A stretch of 64,000 nt of DNA, taken from positions 1-64,000 of the forward strand of contig QGGY01000015.1 in the NCBI GenBank assembly GCA_003148945.1. The letters run 5' to 3'. Shown in pieces: positions 17,420-26,843 of this stretch. Each line of letters opens with the position of its first letter. Within the stretch, counting starts at the first letter, position 1. Both the position numbers and the translations under genes were made by a program. Under the pieces are notes generated by a model. The model saw only the letters and a list, made by a program, of their open reading frames with translations, ran no database searches and was not told the DNA's origin. Origin of the DNA: Murimonas intestini. GTDB taxonomy: Bacteria; Bacillota; Clostridia; Lachnospirales; Lachnospiraceae.

Positions 17420-19351
17420 ATGTCAGAGACAAGGAAAATGACTACAGCGCAGGCTGTAGTAAAGTTTTTAGATAATCAGTATGTATCTATGGATGGTGTG
17501 GAAACGAAGTTTGTGGAGGGTTTCTTTACTATTTTTGGCCATGGAATCGCGGTGGGGCTGGGAGAAGCGCTGGATACGGACCCGGGGCAGTTAAGAGTCA
17601 TGCAGGGCAGAAATGAGCAGGGTATGTGCCATGCAGCGATTGCATTTGCAAAGCAGAATAACAGGAAGTCGATCATTCCATGTGCATCCTCAGTGGGGCC
17701 GGGAGCGGCCAATATGGTGACAGCCTGCGCTACTGCCACAGTGAATAATATCCCTCTGCTGGTCTTTCCGGCAGATACTTTTGCATCCAGGCAGCCGGAC
17801 CCGGTACTGCAGCAGCTGGAGCAGAGCAGCAGTCTGGCGGTGTCCACAAATGATGCTTTTAAGCCGGTATGTAAATACTGGGACAGGATCAACCGGCCTG
17901 AGCAGCTGATGACAGCTCTTATAAATGCCATGCGTGTGCTCACAGACCCGGTGGAGACAGGCGCCTGCTGTATTGCGCTCCCCCAGGACGTGGAAGGTGA
18001 ATCATATGACTATCCCGATTATTTCTTTCAGAAGCGTGTGCACAGGATTACCCGGCCCGCGGCAGTTTGGGAGGAGCTGGAAGATATCACGGAGGTTATC
18101 GCAGCAGCGAAGAAGCCGCTGCTCATCGTGGGCGGAGGCGTGAAGTACTCACAAGCCGGAGAAGCTGTGGAAAAATTCTGTGAAGAATTTCATATTCCGT
18201 TCGGTGAGAGCCAGGCGGGAAAGAGCGCCTGCAGATCCAGCCATCCGTATTGCTTAGGCGGCATCGGTGTGACCGGCACACTGGCCTCAAATGTCATTGC
18301 AAAGGACGCAGATGTAGTAATAGCAGTTGGTTCAAGGCTTTCTGATTTTACTACAAGCTCCAAGCACCTGTTCAGAAATGAAAATGTTAAGTTTGTCACG
18401 ATAAATAATAACAGGTTCCATGCATATAAGATGGATGCAGTGAAGGCTGTGGGGGATGCAAAGGCCACAATAGAAGCGCTTGCAGAGAAGCTTCGCAAAA
18501 GAGGGTATGTATCAGCTTATGACGGCGAGATCGAAGCGGCGAAAGAGGCCTGGGACAGAGAATGGGACCGCCTGGCGGACATTACATATACCGGCAAAGA
18601 TTTTGAGCCGATCATCAAGGCGAGGGACCCAAGGACGATACCAGAATTTGTGGCGCTGACAAACGGCAGGATCACTCAGACGGCGGCTCTGGCAGCCATC
18701 AACAGAACGGTTGACAAGGATGCCATTGTCATTACGGCAGGGGGTTCCCTTCCAAGCTGTATGCAGCGCATGTGGAGGACAGATAAGAGGGGAGGCTACC
18801 ATGCGGAATACGGCTATTCCTGCATGGGGTATGAGGTGGCCGCCACCCTGGGCGTGAAGTTCGCTGAGCCTGATAATGAGGTGTATTGTGTGGTGGGAGA
18901 TTCCAGCTTCCAGATGCTTCACAGTGAGATCATGACAATTATGCAGGAAAGGAAGAAGGTAAATATCCTTATTTTTGACAATTGCGGCTTTGGATGTATC
19001 AATAACCTGGAAATGAACCATGGTATTGGCAGCATTGCAACAGAATTCCGTTACACTGATGGGAAGAAGCCGTCAGGAGATCTGATTCCCGTGGATTATG
19101 CCAAAATCGGAGAGGGGTACGGTCTGAAATCATATACCTGCAGGACCATCGGAGAGCTGACAGCAGCGCTTGAGGATGCCAGAAAACAGAGTATAGCATG
19201 CCTCTTTGATCTGAAGGTTATCCCAAAGACTATGACGGACGGTTATGAGTCCTGGTGGAATGTGGGCATTGCAACAACCTCGGAAAAGGAAGGCGTGAGA
19301 AAAGCCTGTGAGGGCGTTATGACAGGACGCAGTGAGGCGAGAAAGTATTGA
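17420..19351 (+). CDS. iolD: 3D-(3,5/4)-trihydroxycyclohexane-1,2-dione hydrolase
   Basis: A 643-residue thiamine-diphosphate-dependent enzyme of the acetolactate-synthase fold that opens the ring of the diketo-inositol intermediate. The ThDP glutamate lies early (QGRNEQGMCHAA region, about residues 60-70). The central domain has VVIAVGSRLSDF, and the C-terminal ThDP/Mg motif is VVGDSSFQM followed by NNLEMNHG. Length and gene order match IolD. It is in the iol operon between iolC and iolB. Confidence 0.94.
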   Translation: MSETRKMTTAQAVVKFLDNQYVSMDGVETKFVEGFFTIFGHGIAVGLGEALDTDPGQLRVMQGRNEQGMCHAAIAFAKQNNRKSIIPCASSVGPGAANMVTACATATVNNIPLLVFPADTFASRQPDPVLQQLEQSSSLAVSTNDAFKPVCKYWDRINRPEQLMTALINAMRVLTDPVETGACCIALPQDVEGESYDYPDYFFQKRVHRITRPAAVWEELEDITEVIAAAKKPLLIVGGGVKYSQAGEAVEKFCEEFHIPFGESQAGKSACRSSHPYCLGGIGVTGTLASNVIAKDADVVIAVGSRLSDFTTSSKHLFRNENVKFVTINNNRFHAYKMDAVKAVGDAKATIEALAEKLRKRGYVSAYDGEIEAAKEAWDREWDRLADITYTGKDFEPIIKARDPRTIPEFVALTNGRITQTAALAAINRTVDKDAIVITAGGSLPSCMQRMWRTDKRGGYHAEYGYSCMGYEVAATLGVKFAEPDNEVYCVVGDSSFQMLHSEIMTIMQERKKVNILIFDNCGFGCINNLEMNHGIGSIATEFRYTDGKKPSGDLIPVDYAKIGEGYGLKSYTCRTIGELTAALEDARKQSIACLFDLKVIPKTMTDGYESWWNVGIATTSEKEGVRKACEGVMTGRSEARKY

Positions 19352-19402
19352 TATTGAGCTTGTTGTTAGTAGTAGGAAAATAATTCCCCGGGAGGATCTG
19401 GA

Positions 19403-20185
19403 ATGAAAAAATTGTTTGGTTATCCGGAATTTGATAAGAATGGTGAAAAAATTTTAACAACATATAACAATGAATACAGTGATATGATGATGGACATCCG
19501 TGTCTATCGGCTGGAGGCGGGCGAGACAAGGGAATTTATGAGAAAGGATGAAGAGATGGCTGTACTTCTCCTTTCAGGGAATATTGTTTTTGCCTGGGAG
19601 GGTAACCGTGAGAAGGCGGACAGAAAGGATGTGTTTACGGAAGGTCCGTGGTGTGTCCATGTCTGTACAGGCACTTCTGTCAGTGTGACGGCGGAATCAC
19701 CTTCTGAGATCCTTGTCCAGTGTACAAAAAATAAGAAAGAATTCTCCGCAAAGCTGTACAGGCCAAAAGATGCACCCTGGGTATATTCCTGTAAGGGAAA
19801 ATTTGGTGATGTGGCCAGGAGGCGGGTCAGCACGATTTTTGACTATGAGACTGCTCCATATTCAAAAATGGTACTGGGCGAGGTCCTGAACGACAGAGGT
19901 AACTGGTCGGGCTATCTGCCCCACAGGCATCCGCAGCCAGAGACATATTACTTCAAGTTTGACAGGCCGGAGGGATTCGGAGCCAGCTTTGTGGGTGACC
20001 ATGTCTTTAAGAGCACGGACGGCAGCTTCTCGGCAATACCGGGAGGTGAGCTTCATCCCCAGGCTGCTGCGCCGGGGTTTCAGATGTATACCTGCTGGAT
20101 GATCCGTCATTTAGACGGGAATCCATGGCTGCAGACAGACAGGTGTGAGGATGAACGCTATACATGGCTGCATGACGCAGAGTAA
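19403..20185 (+). CDS. iolB: 5-deoxy-glucuronate isomerase
   Basis: A 260-residue double-cupin enzyme that converts 5-deoxy-D-glucuronate to 2-deoxy-5-keto-D-gluconate. The conserved metal-binding second cupin shows YLPHRHPQPE (about residues 171-180) and a late GGELHPQAAAPG. It follows iolD by 51 nt, with GGGAGG as ribosome site, and is followed by an iron alcohol dehydrogenase 11 nt later. Confidence 0.93.
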   Translation: MKKLFGYPEFDKNGEKILTTYNNEYSDMMMDIRVYRLEAGETREFMRKDEEMAVLLLSGNIVFAWEGNREKADRKDVFTEGPWCVHVCTGTSVSVTAESPSEILVQCTKNKKEFSAKLYRPKDAPWVYSCKGKFGDVARRRVSTIFDYETAPYSKMVLGEVLNDRGNWSGYLPHRHPQPETYYFKFDRPEGFGASFVGDHVFKSTDGSFSAIPGGELHPQAAAPGFQMYTCWMIRHLDGNPWLQTDRCEDERYTWLHDAE

Positions 20186-20196
20186 GGAGAGTACTT

Positions 20197-21348
20197 ATGG
20201 CTAGAGAATTTATTGTACCGGGCAGGATCATATCCGGCGCCGGAGCGCTTGAGATGGCGGAAGAGGCATTAAAAGAGATGGGGAAAAAAGCCCTTATTGT
20301 AACAGACAGAGTGATGGTCCAGCTGGGCAACTGCGCCAAGGCAGAGACAGCCCTCAGAAACCAGGGAATAGAGTATGCCGTATATGCGGAGATCAACGGA
20401 GAACCCACTGACACTATGATTGAGAAGGGGTTGGAGATATACAGGCGGGAGGGCTGTGATTTTCTGGTGGCCCTGGGAGGCGGCAGCCCCATTGATTCTA
20501 TGAAGGCGATCGGTTCACTTGCTGTAAATGGAGGAAGGATCGCTGACTATATGGGAAATGTGATCGACGTGAAGATGCCCCCTATGGCGGCTATACCCAC
20601 TACTGCGGGAACTGGCTCTGAGGCTACCCAGTTTACGATCATTACTGATACAGAAAAGGATATTAAGATGCTGCTTAAGGGCAGGTGCCTGATGCCGTCT
20701 CTGGCAGTTATTGATCCTCAGTTTACTATGACTGCTCCCCCAAAGATCACAGCAGCTACCGGACTGGATGCTCTCTGCCATGCAGTGGAGGCTTATACAT
20801 CCAGGAAATCCCAGACATTGTCGGATACTTTTGCCATATCTGCTGTGAAACGGATCTTTAAGTACCTGCCGGCGGCATTTGAGGACGGCAGTGATGAGGA
20901 AGCAAGAGTTCAGATGTCTGTAGCTGCCCTGGAAGCAGGGATCGCGTTCAATAATTCCTCTGTCACGATCATCCATGGTATGAGCCGGCCAATAGGCGCA
21001 CTGTTCCATGTGGCACACGGGCTTTCTAATGCCATGCTTTTAAAAGAATGCCTAAGCTTTGCCCTGGAAGGGGCATACGGGCGGTTTGGGGCTCTGGGCC
21101 GTGCCATCGGAGCGGCAGCTGATACGGATACAGACAGGCAGGCCAGTGAGAAATTTCTGGCTGCTGTGGAAGATATTACAAGACTGCTGGAGACACCTAC
21201 CCTTGCTGAATACGGAATTGACCGGGATGAATTTTTTAAATCGATCGATAAGATGGCATTTGATGCGATGGCCAGCGGGAGTCCCCAGAATACCATGAGG
21301 GAAACAGCTGAAGAAGATGTGAAACAGATATACAGGAATCTGTGGTAA
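20197..21348 (+). CDS. Iron-containing alcohol dehydrogenase
   Basis: A 383-residue group III (Fe) alcohol dehydrogenase. The nucleotide motif GGGSPIDSMKA lies near residues 92-102, and metal-site blocks GLDALCHAVEAY (about 190-201) and HVAHGLSNAM (about 270-280) carry the histidines. It is embedded in the iol operon where canonical operons have iolA or iolJ. A reasonable guess is reduction of malonate semialdehyde to 3-hydroxypropionate, or another redox-balancing step. That role is inference from position. Confidence 0.85.
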   Translation: MAREFIVPGRIISGAGALEMAEEALKEMGKKALIVTDRVMVQLGNCAKAETALRNQGIEYAVYAEINGEPTDTMIEKGLEIYRREGCDFLVALGGGSPIDSMKAIGSLAVNGGRIADYMGNVIDVKMPPMAAIPTTAGTGSEATQFTIITDTEKDIKMLLKGRCLMPSLAVIDPQFTMTAPPKITAATGLDALCHAVEAYTSRKSQTLSDTFAISAVKRIFKYLPAAFEDGSDEEARVQMSVAALEAGIAFNNSSVTIIHGMSRPIGALFHVAHGLSNAMLLKECLSFALEGAYGRFGALGRAIGAAADTDTDRQASEKFLAAVEDITRLLETPTLAEYGIDRDEFFKSIDKMAFDAMASGSPQNTMRETAEEDVKQIYRNLW

Positions 21349-21369
21349 AGTAAAGGAAGGTGAGATCAT

Positions 21370-22392
21370 ATGAAAAAGGTAAAAGTGGGGATTGCCGGAT
21401 TGGGAAGACTGGGAAAGGTCCATGCAAATAATATAGCATTTAAGATTCCAAATGCAGAGCTGACGGCAGCATGTTCTATTATTCCGGCCGAGCTGGACTA
21501 TGCCAGGAAAGAGCTTGGTGTGGAGGATGTATATACGGACTACAGAGAAATGCTGGAAAAGGCAGATATTGACGCAGTAGCCATCGTTACCACAAGCAGT
21601 GAGCACTGCTGGCAGATCGCAGCGGCTCTGGATGCGGGGAAGCATGTATTTTCTGATAAACCTCTGGGAGTTACCGTAGAGGAATGCAGGCTCGCAGAGG
21701 CAGCAGTTGAGCGCCATCCTGAGCTTATATTTTTCCTGGGATTTATGAGAAGATTTGATCCATCATATGCCTATGCAAAGAAGAAAATAGAAGAGGGGGC
21801 AATAGGAACTCCTTATATGGTCAAAGCAGCAGGCATTGACCCGGAAGCTCTCGCAGAGGGGGCCATCAAGTTTGCAGCTACCAGCGGAGGAATCTTTATT
21901 GATATGGCTATACATGATATTGATCTGATGAGATGGTTTCTCGGCTCAGACCCTGTGGAGGTATATGCGGCAGGCGCTACTTTCAAGCATCCCGAGTTCA
22001 GGGAAGCAGGGGATGATGAGACAGGTGCGGCTATGTACCGCTGTGAAAACGGCGCTCTGGGGTTTGTACATGTGGGACGGACTGCGGCCCATGGCTATCA
22101 TGTGGAAACAGAGATCATCGGCACGGAAGGCTCTCTGCGAATCAGTCCTGTGCCGGAAAAGAACCTGTGTATGATATATGACAAAAATGGAGCTGTAGTA
22201 GAATGCGTGGGAGGCTTTCCGGAAAGGTTTGCCCAAGCGTATCTTCTGGAAATGCAGGAGTTCGCAGATTGTGTGGAAACTGGCAGAAAACCGGATGTGA
22301 CGGTTTACGACGGCACCAGATCCACGCAGATCGGATTTGCCACTACAGAGGCATGGAAAAAAGGCGGAATTGTAAAAATAGCCAGTTCATAA
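21370..22392 (+). CDS. Gfo/Idh/MocA oxidoreductase, inositol dehydrogenase-like
   Basis: A 340-residue NAD(P)-dependent dehydrogenase. It has a Rossmann start with GIAGLGRLGKVHA, a DKP in place of the usual EKP motif (SDKPLGV, the lysine is kept) near residue 95, and the catalytic MAIHDIDLMRW (about residues 178-188). It most likely oxidises or interconverts an inositol isomer. It is one of two adjacent Gfo/Idh genes in the iol operon, so one may act on myo-inositol and the other on scyllo- or chiro-inositol. Confidence 0.88.
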   Translation: MKKVKVGIAGLGRLGKVHANNIAFKIPNAELTAACSIIPAELDYARKELGVEDVYTDYREMLEKADIDAVAIVTTSSEHCWQIAAALDAGKHVFSDKPLGVTVEECRLAEAAVERHPELIFFLGFMRRFDPSYAYAKKKIEEGAIGTPYMVKAAGIDPEALAEGAIKFAATSGGIFIDMAIHDIDLMRWFLGSDPVEVYAAGATFKHPEFREAGDDETGAAMYRCENGALGFVHVGRTAAHGYHVETEIIGTEGSLRISPVPEKNLCMIYDKNGAVVECVGGFPERFAQAYLLEMQEFADCVETGRKPDVTVYDGTRSTQIGFATTEAWKKGGIVKIASS

Positions 22393-22404
22393 GGAGAATG
22401 AAAA

Positions 22405-23430
22405 ATGGTAAAGGTAGGAATTATAGGGGCAGGAAGAATCGGGAGAGTACATATCACCAGTATCAGTACCAGGGTCAGGGATGCACAGATCAAGACAGTG
22501 GCAGATCCATTTTTAAGTGAGGAGACTGCAGCGTGGGCAAAGAGCATGGGGGTGGAACACACTTCTAAAGATTATACAGAGATCATCAACGATCCTGAGA
22601 TCGATGCAGTGTTAATCTGTTCCTCCACTGACACTCATTCACCCATTTCATTAGAAGCGATCAGGGCAGGAAAGCATGTATTCTGTGAAAAACCCATTGA
22701 CCACGACGTGGAAAAGATTAAAGAGGTGATCAGTGCCCTGGAAGGCACAAATCTGAAATATCAGGTGGGATTTAACAGAAGGTTTGACCATAACTTTGAA
22801 GCGGTGCAGCGCGCTGTCGCCGCCGGCAAAGTGGGAAGGCCCCAGATCATAAAGATTACATCCCGGGACCCGGAGCCGCCCGGCATCGACTATGTAAAGG
22901 TATCAGGAGGAATGTTCCTGGATATGACTATCCATGATTTTGACATGGTACGTTTTCTGGCAGGCTGTGATGCCACAGAAGTATACGTCCAGGGAGCTAA
23001 CCTGGTAGACCCGGCAATCGGGGAAGCAGGGGATGTGGACACAGCTGTCATCACACTGCAGATGGAAAATGGCGCCATTGCCGTGATAGACAACTGCAGA
23101 AAAGCAGTTTACGGGTATGACCAGAGAGCTGAAGTATTTGGATCTGTTGGGATGGCAGCAGTGGGCAATGACAGCCAGTCATCTGCAGTCATTACAAACT
23201 CGGATGGAGTGACGGGTGAAAAGCCCCTGTTCTTCTTCCTTGAGAGATATATGGATGCATATGGAAAAGAGATTGGGGCGTTTATCGATGCCATTGAAAA
23301 TAATAAAGAGACTCCGGTAAATGTTATGGATGGCCTGAAGCCTGTATTAATGGGTCTGGCAGCCAGAAAATCATATGAAGAGCACAGACCGGTCAAGATT
23401 TCGGAAATAGAAGAGGAGAAAAATGTTTAA
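22405..23430 (+). CDS. iolG: Inositol 2-dehydrogenase (Gfo/Idh/MocA family)
   Basis: A 341-residue oxidoreductase with GIIGAGRIGRVH at the N terminus, canonical EKP (FCEKPID, about residue 95) and catalytic DMTIHDFDMVRF (about 172-183). It oxidises myo-inositol to 2-keto-myo-inositol with NAD+, the first step of the pathway. Of the two Gfo/Idh paralogues this keeps the standard motif, so it is the better iolG candidate. It overlaps the iolE start by 8 nt. Confidence 0.86.
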   Translation: MVKVGIIGAGRIGRVHITSISTRVRDAQIKTVADPFLSEETAAWAKSMGVEHTSKDYTEIINDPEIDAVLICSSTDTHSPISLEAIRAGKHVFCEKPIDHDVEKIKEVISALEGTNLKYQVGFNRRFDHNFEAVQRAVAAGKVGRPQIIKITSRDPEPPGIDYVKVSGGMFLDMTIHDFDMVRFLAGCDATEVYVQGANLVDPAIGEAGDVDTAVITLQMENGAIAVIDNCRKAVYGYDQRAEVFGSVGMAAVGNDSQSSAVITNSDGVTGEKPLFFFLERYMDAYGKEIGAFIDAIENNKETPVNVMDGLKPVLMGLAARKSYEEHRPVKISEIEEEKNV

Positions 23431-24322
23431 TAAAGAAAAAGTAAAATTAGGAATTGCACCAATTGCATGGACAAATGACGATCTGCCGGATCTGGGAAAA
23501 GAAAATACTTTTGAACAGTGTGTCAGCGAGATGGCGCTGGCAGGGTTCACAGGTTCAGAGGTGGGGAATAAATATCCAAAGGATCCCCAGGTGCTCAAAA
23601 AAGCACTGAGTCTTCGTGGAATTGAAATCTGTAATCAGTGGTTTTCTTCTTTCCTGATCACCAGGCCCTTTGCAGAGGTGGAAAAGGATTTCAGGGCACA
23701 GCTGGAATTTTTGAAGGCTGTGGGTGCAAAGGTCATCGGTGCTTCTGAACAGAGCCACAGTGTGCAGGGGCTTGAGGATACTCCCATATTCGGACATAAG
23801 TATGTGATGAATGATGAAGAGTGGGAAGTCTTCTGCAAAGGTATGAACCGTCTGGGGAGGATCGCCAGGGATGAATACGGGATTACTCTTACCTTCCACC
23901 ATCACATGGGAACAGTAGTACAGGATCCGGACGAGGTGGAGCGGATGATGGAGAATACTGATCCTGAATACGTGAGCCTCCTCTTTGATACAGGACATTT
24001 CGCATACTGCGGCGCAGATCCACTTAAGATGGCAGAAAAGTATGCAGACAGAATCCGGCATGTCCATTTAAAAGATATCCGTCCGGAGGTTGTGGAAAAG
24101 GTGAAAAAAGAAAACCTAAGTTTCCTGGAAGGAGTCCGTCTGGGTGCATTTACAGTACCGGGAGATGGGTGTATTGATTTTGATCCTATATTTAAAGTAC
24201 TGGAAGAGGCAGGATATGAGGGGTATATGCTGGTAGAGGCAGAGCAGGACCCTACAAAAGCAAATCCCCTGGAATATGCCATAAAGGCAAGAAAATTTAT
24301 CGCTGAGAAAACAGGTTTATAA
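23423..24322 (+). CDS. iolE: Inosose dehydratase
   Basis: A 299-residue TIM-barrel protein of the xylose-isomerase-like family. The N-terminal GIAPIAWTNDDLPDLG (residues about 10-25) is the IolE hallmark, and metal-site residues appear in TFHHHMGT, LLFDTGHF and HVHLKDIRP. It dehydrates 2-keto-myo-inositol to the trihydroxycyclohexanedione used by IolD. The start overlaps iolG by 8 nt, and it is the last gene of the operon. Confidence 0.93.
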   Translation: MFNKEKVKLGIAPIAWTNDDLPDLGKENTFEQCVSEMALAGFTGSEVGNKYPKDPQVLKKALSLRGIEICNQWFSSFLITRPFAEVEKDFRAQLEFLKAVGAKVIGASEQSHSVQGLEDTPIFGHKYVMNDEEWEVFCKGMNRLGRIARDEYGITLTFHHHMGTVVQDPDEVERMMENTDPEYVSLLFDTGHFAYCGADPLKMAEKYADRIRHVHLKDIRPEVVEKVKKENLSFLEGVRLGAFTVPGDGCIDFDPIFKVLEEAGYEGYMLVEAEQDPTKANPLEYAIKARKFIAEKTGL

Positions 24323-24383
24323 ATACTCAGCAGGTGAGCAAATATACTGGAAGAAATAAAAAATTATCTGAAAGTCGGATAGA

Positions 24384-24416
24384 ATGTCCTGGCGGGAATA
24401 CCTGCCAGGGCATTTT
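24384..24416 (+). terminator. Terminator of the iol operon
   Basis: ATG-CCTGGC pairs with GCCAGG-CAT around an AATAC-containing loop and is followed by TTTTAT. It lies 60 nt after iolE. Confidence 0.75.
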
Positions 24417-24532
24417 ATCTGTCTGTAGGGGTATTTTGACAGTATAGGAGTTGCAGAAATGTTATATTGATGCTTACAATAATAGCAATAAGGGTGGTTA
24501 CAGTTAAGAGATTTAAAAGTGAGGTGAGGAGA

Positions 24533-24967
24533 ATGAAAGTTTTTGTAAAGGAGAATGAAAAGATCAGAGAAATGGAGGTGGTCATACGGTGCAGCAGGAT
24601 GGAACCGGGCATAAATAAACTTGTAAACCATATCAGGCAATTTTCTATTCAGCTTCCTGTGTGGAAAGACGGAGAGCAATACCAGATTCCCCTGTATCAG
24701 GTGTACTATTTGGAAACAGTGGATGGTAAGACTTATGTATATACAGCTTCAGATATATACTCCAGCCGGGAGACAACCGCGGCTTTGGAAAAACAGTTGG
24801 AAGGAAGCAGTCTAATAAGGATAAGCAGGAGCTGCCTGCTCAATCTGTCCTGCCTGAAATGTGTTGCTCCACTGGGAAACCACAGACTTATGGCTACACT
24901 GAAAAATGGAGAGAAGCTTATTGTGGGGAGAACATATATTGAACCTTTAAAACAGAGATTAAAGTAA
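24533..24967 (+). CDS. LytTR-domain transcriptional regulator
   Basis: A 144-residue protein with a C-terminal LytTR DNA-binding domain (about residues 45-143; typical YYLETVDGKTYVY, then RISRSCLLNL and YIEPLK). It has no receiver domain, like the stand-alone LytTR regulators paired with DUF3021 membrane proteins. The start is set at ATG 24533 with GAGGTGAGGAG upstream. A TTGACA lies at 24436-24441, and a sequence matching the LytTR box consensus (ACAGTTAAG) at 24500-24508, hinting at autoregulation. Confidence 0.85.
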   Translation: MKVFVKENEKIREMEVVIRCSRMEPGINKLVNHIRQFSIQLPVWKDGEQYQIPLYQVYYLETVDGKTYVYTASDIYSSRETTAALEKQLEGSSLIRISRSCLLNLSCLKCVAPLGNHRLMATLKNGEKLIVGRTYIEPLKQRLK

Positions 24968-24992
24968 ATGAAAAGTAGAAGGGACTGATACT

Positions 24993-25406
24993 ATGAAGAT
25001 TTTAACGGAAAAAGTAATACCAATGACAACTTTGTTGGTGACGTTAACGTTAATTATTATTTCTATAAGCAATCTCATTTTTGGAGGAGGAGATCTGTCT
25101 GTCTATATAATGTTCCTTCAGATTGCCGGATGCTTTTTCGTGCTTTCATGTGTGGAATATTTTATTCTGGAAAAAATAGAATTTAATAGTTCCGTAAGTT
25201 ACAATGCGGCCTCTTTTTTAATATGGTATTTGATGCTGGGGGTATGTAATTTCGGATTTGGATGGTCAGGGGTATCATTGAAAAATGTAGTTGTATATAC
25301 ATTACTTTTTACAGCATTTTTTATCTGTATACAGAAATATAGTTATTACAGACTGAGAAGAAGCGCAGAAGAAATAAACAGGCTGCTGGAAAAGAATAAG
25401 GAATAG
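24993..25406 (+). CDS. DUF3021 family membrane protein
   Basis: A 137-residue protein with four hydrophobic segments (about residues 10-30, 38-57, 72-90, 95-113) and a charged C-terminal tail. It is encoded 25 nt after the LytTR gene; LytTR + DUF3021 is a recurrent Firmicutes pair in which the membrane protein is thought to hold or signal to the regulator. The molecular function is not established. Confidence 0.8.
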   Translation: MKILTEKVIPMTTLLVTLTLIIISISNLIFGGGDLSVYIMFLQIAGCFFVLSCVEYFILEKIEFNSSVSYNAASFLIWYLMLGVCNFGFGWSGVSLKNVVVYTLLFTAFFICIQKYSYYRLRRSAEEINRLLEKNKE

Positions 25407-25411
25407 GTTTG

Positions 25412-25440
25412 ATGACAATTCCACAAAGATATAGTATACT
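25412..25440 (+). promoter_or_regulatory. Promoter of the first GGDEF gene
   Basis: ATGACA (25412-25417), a 17-nt spacer and TATACT (25435-25440). It begins six bases after the DUF3021 stop codon. Confidence 0.55.
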
Positions 25441-25485
25441 GAATGCAGGTATATAGGCAAAATTTTACGCATGAGGAGTATATCG

Positions 25486-26613
25486 ATGGAATTGGGTTTA
25501 TTTTTAAATATTATTACAGTTTTGGAAATCATTATAGTGGAGTTTTCATCCATATGGGAGCTTTCCCGCAGAAAACATAATTTCCTGGCTGCTGCCGGTA
25601 CATATGCGGCGGTTACCATTCCGCTTCTGCTTTTTATGTGCCTTGTAGCGGTAAATCTTCCGGGCTATGGCAATGGAAGCGGCGGATTTATGATACTTGG
25701 GGCATTTTATTTTATACCCGCTATGCTCAATTACGGGGGAGATAAAAAGACCAGGATCATTATAGCCTTTTACTCTTTTTCCTATGGACTGGCAATCTTT
25801 GGGATTGCTGTCAGGATAGGTTACCTTTTTGGAACAGATGTACTTTCAGCGGCAGTACTGATTGCACAGACGCTGCTCTACCTGATATCCTTCCCTGTAT
25901 ACATCCATTTCTCAAAAGAAAAGGTGATGCCGTATATACAAAAAGCAAACTGCAGTCAGAAGAATATGCTGATCCGCTATACCATAGCCAGCTTTATCCT
26001 GATCATTGTATACAATAACATAATGGTGGTGGATTCCCCCATGTGGATGAAGCTGGTCGTATATCTGCTGCTGATCTACTTTATCATTCTGACATACAGG
26101 CTGGGGGTCTCATATCTGAAGGCGGACGATGATAAACATGAACTGAACCAGCTGGCCTGCACAGACAGGCTGACAAAGCTGGGCAACAGGCTGGCGCTTC
26201 GGAGAGGCCTGGAAAAACTGCAGTCAGAGAAGGAATCCTTTTATCTTTTATTCCTGGATCTGAACGATTTCAAATCAGTGAATGATAAGTATGGACATGT
26301 AGTCGGTGATGAATACCTGAGTGCCTTTGCTGAAGAATTAAGGAGATGCGTCGGGACAGAGGAGGGATGCTACAGGCTTGCAGGAGATGAATTCGTCTGC
26401 CTTACGAAAGAGCGGGGGCTTTGTGAAAAGATTAAGAAAATCAGCTTTGCTAATTTAGGAGATATAGAATTTTTGGGTGTTTCCGTGGGGATAGCAATGT
26501 ATCCTGAGGAAGCCGGGTCAATTCCCGAACTGCTGGAGCTGGCAGATAAACGTATGTATGAGCAGAAGAAAGCTGCGAAAAGCGGTGACGGCAGAAAAAA
26601 ACGAAGTATATAA
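25486..26613 (+). CDS. Membrane GGDEF protein (diguanylate cyclase-like)
   Basis: A 375-residue protein. The N-terminal half has six to seven hydrophobic helices (about residues 5-210); the C-terminal half is a GGDEF domain with LTKLGNR, FLDLNDFKSVNDKYGH and the active-site loop RLAGDEF. The loop reads AGDEF rather than GG(D/E)EF, so catalysis is uncertain, although some AGDEF proteins are active. No RxxD inhibitory site is seen before the loop. The start is set at 25486 because GAGGAG lies seven bases upstream; a frame from 25471 would bury that site. Confidence 0.85.
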   Translation: MELGLFLNIITVLEIIIVEFSSIWELSRRKHNFLAAAGTYAAVTIPLLLFMCLVAVNLPGYGNGSGGFMILGAFYFIPAMLNYGGDKKTRIIIAFYSFSYGLAIFGIAVRIGYLFGTDVLSAAVLIAQTLLYLISFPVYIHFSKEKVMPYIQKANCSQKNMLIRYTIASFILIIVYNNIMVVDSPMWMKLVVYLLLIYFIILTYRLGVSYLKADDDKHELNQLACTDRLTKLGNRLALRRGLEKLQSEKESFYLLFLDLNDFKSVNDKYGHVVGDEYLSAFAEELRRCVGTEEGCYRLAGDEFVCLTKERGLCEKIKKISFANLGDIEFLGVSVGIAMYPEEAGSIPELLELADKRMYEQKKAAKSGDGRKKRSI

Positions 26614-26637
26614 TATAAGACAGACGTTCTTTAAAAG

Positions 26638-26691
26638 AACGCTGTTGCAGGCGGTACGGAAGTATCCGGCAGCCTGCGGCAGCGTTTTTTT
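26638..26691 (+). terminator. Terminator after the GGDEF gene
   Basis: AACGCTG and GCAGGC pair with GCCTGC and CAGCGTT, with a T-run immediately after. It is a strong Rho-independent terminator. Confidence 0.85.
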
Positions 26692-26729
26692 CTTTCTCTA
26701 TTGTTATATTATATTTTTGTTGTTTGCTA

Positions 26730-26758
26730 TTGACAATGAAAGAAAATGATAATATAAT
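26730..26758 (+). promoter_or_regulatory. Consensus promoter of the peptide-type binding protein
   Basis: Perfect TTGACA (26730-26735), 17-nt spacer, perfect TATAAT (26753-26758). The following ~80 bases are very A-rich with repeated AATAATAAA tracts. Such an unregulated-looking consensus promoter suggests control by a repressor. Confidence 0.8.
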
Positions 26759-26843
26759 GACAATAAACAAAAGAATATAATAATAAATGAAATAATAATA
26801 AACCATATATCGCAAAATGCGAAAAAGAAAAGGAGGAGAAGGT

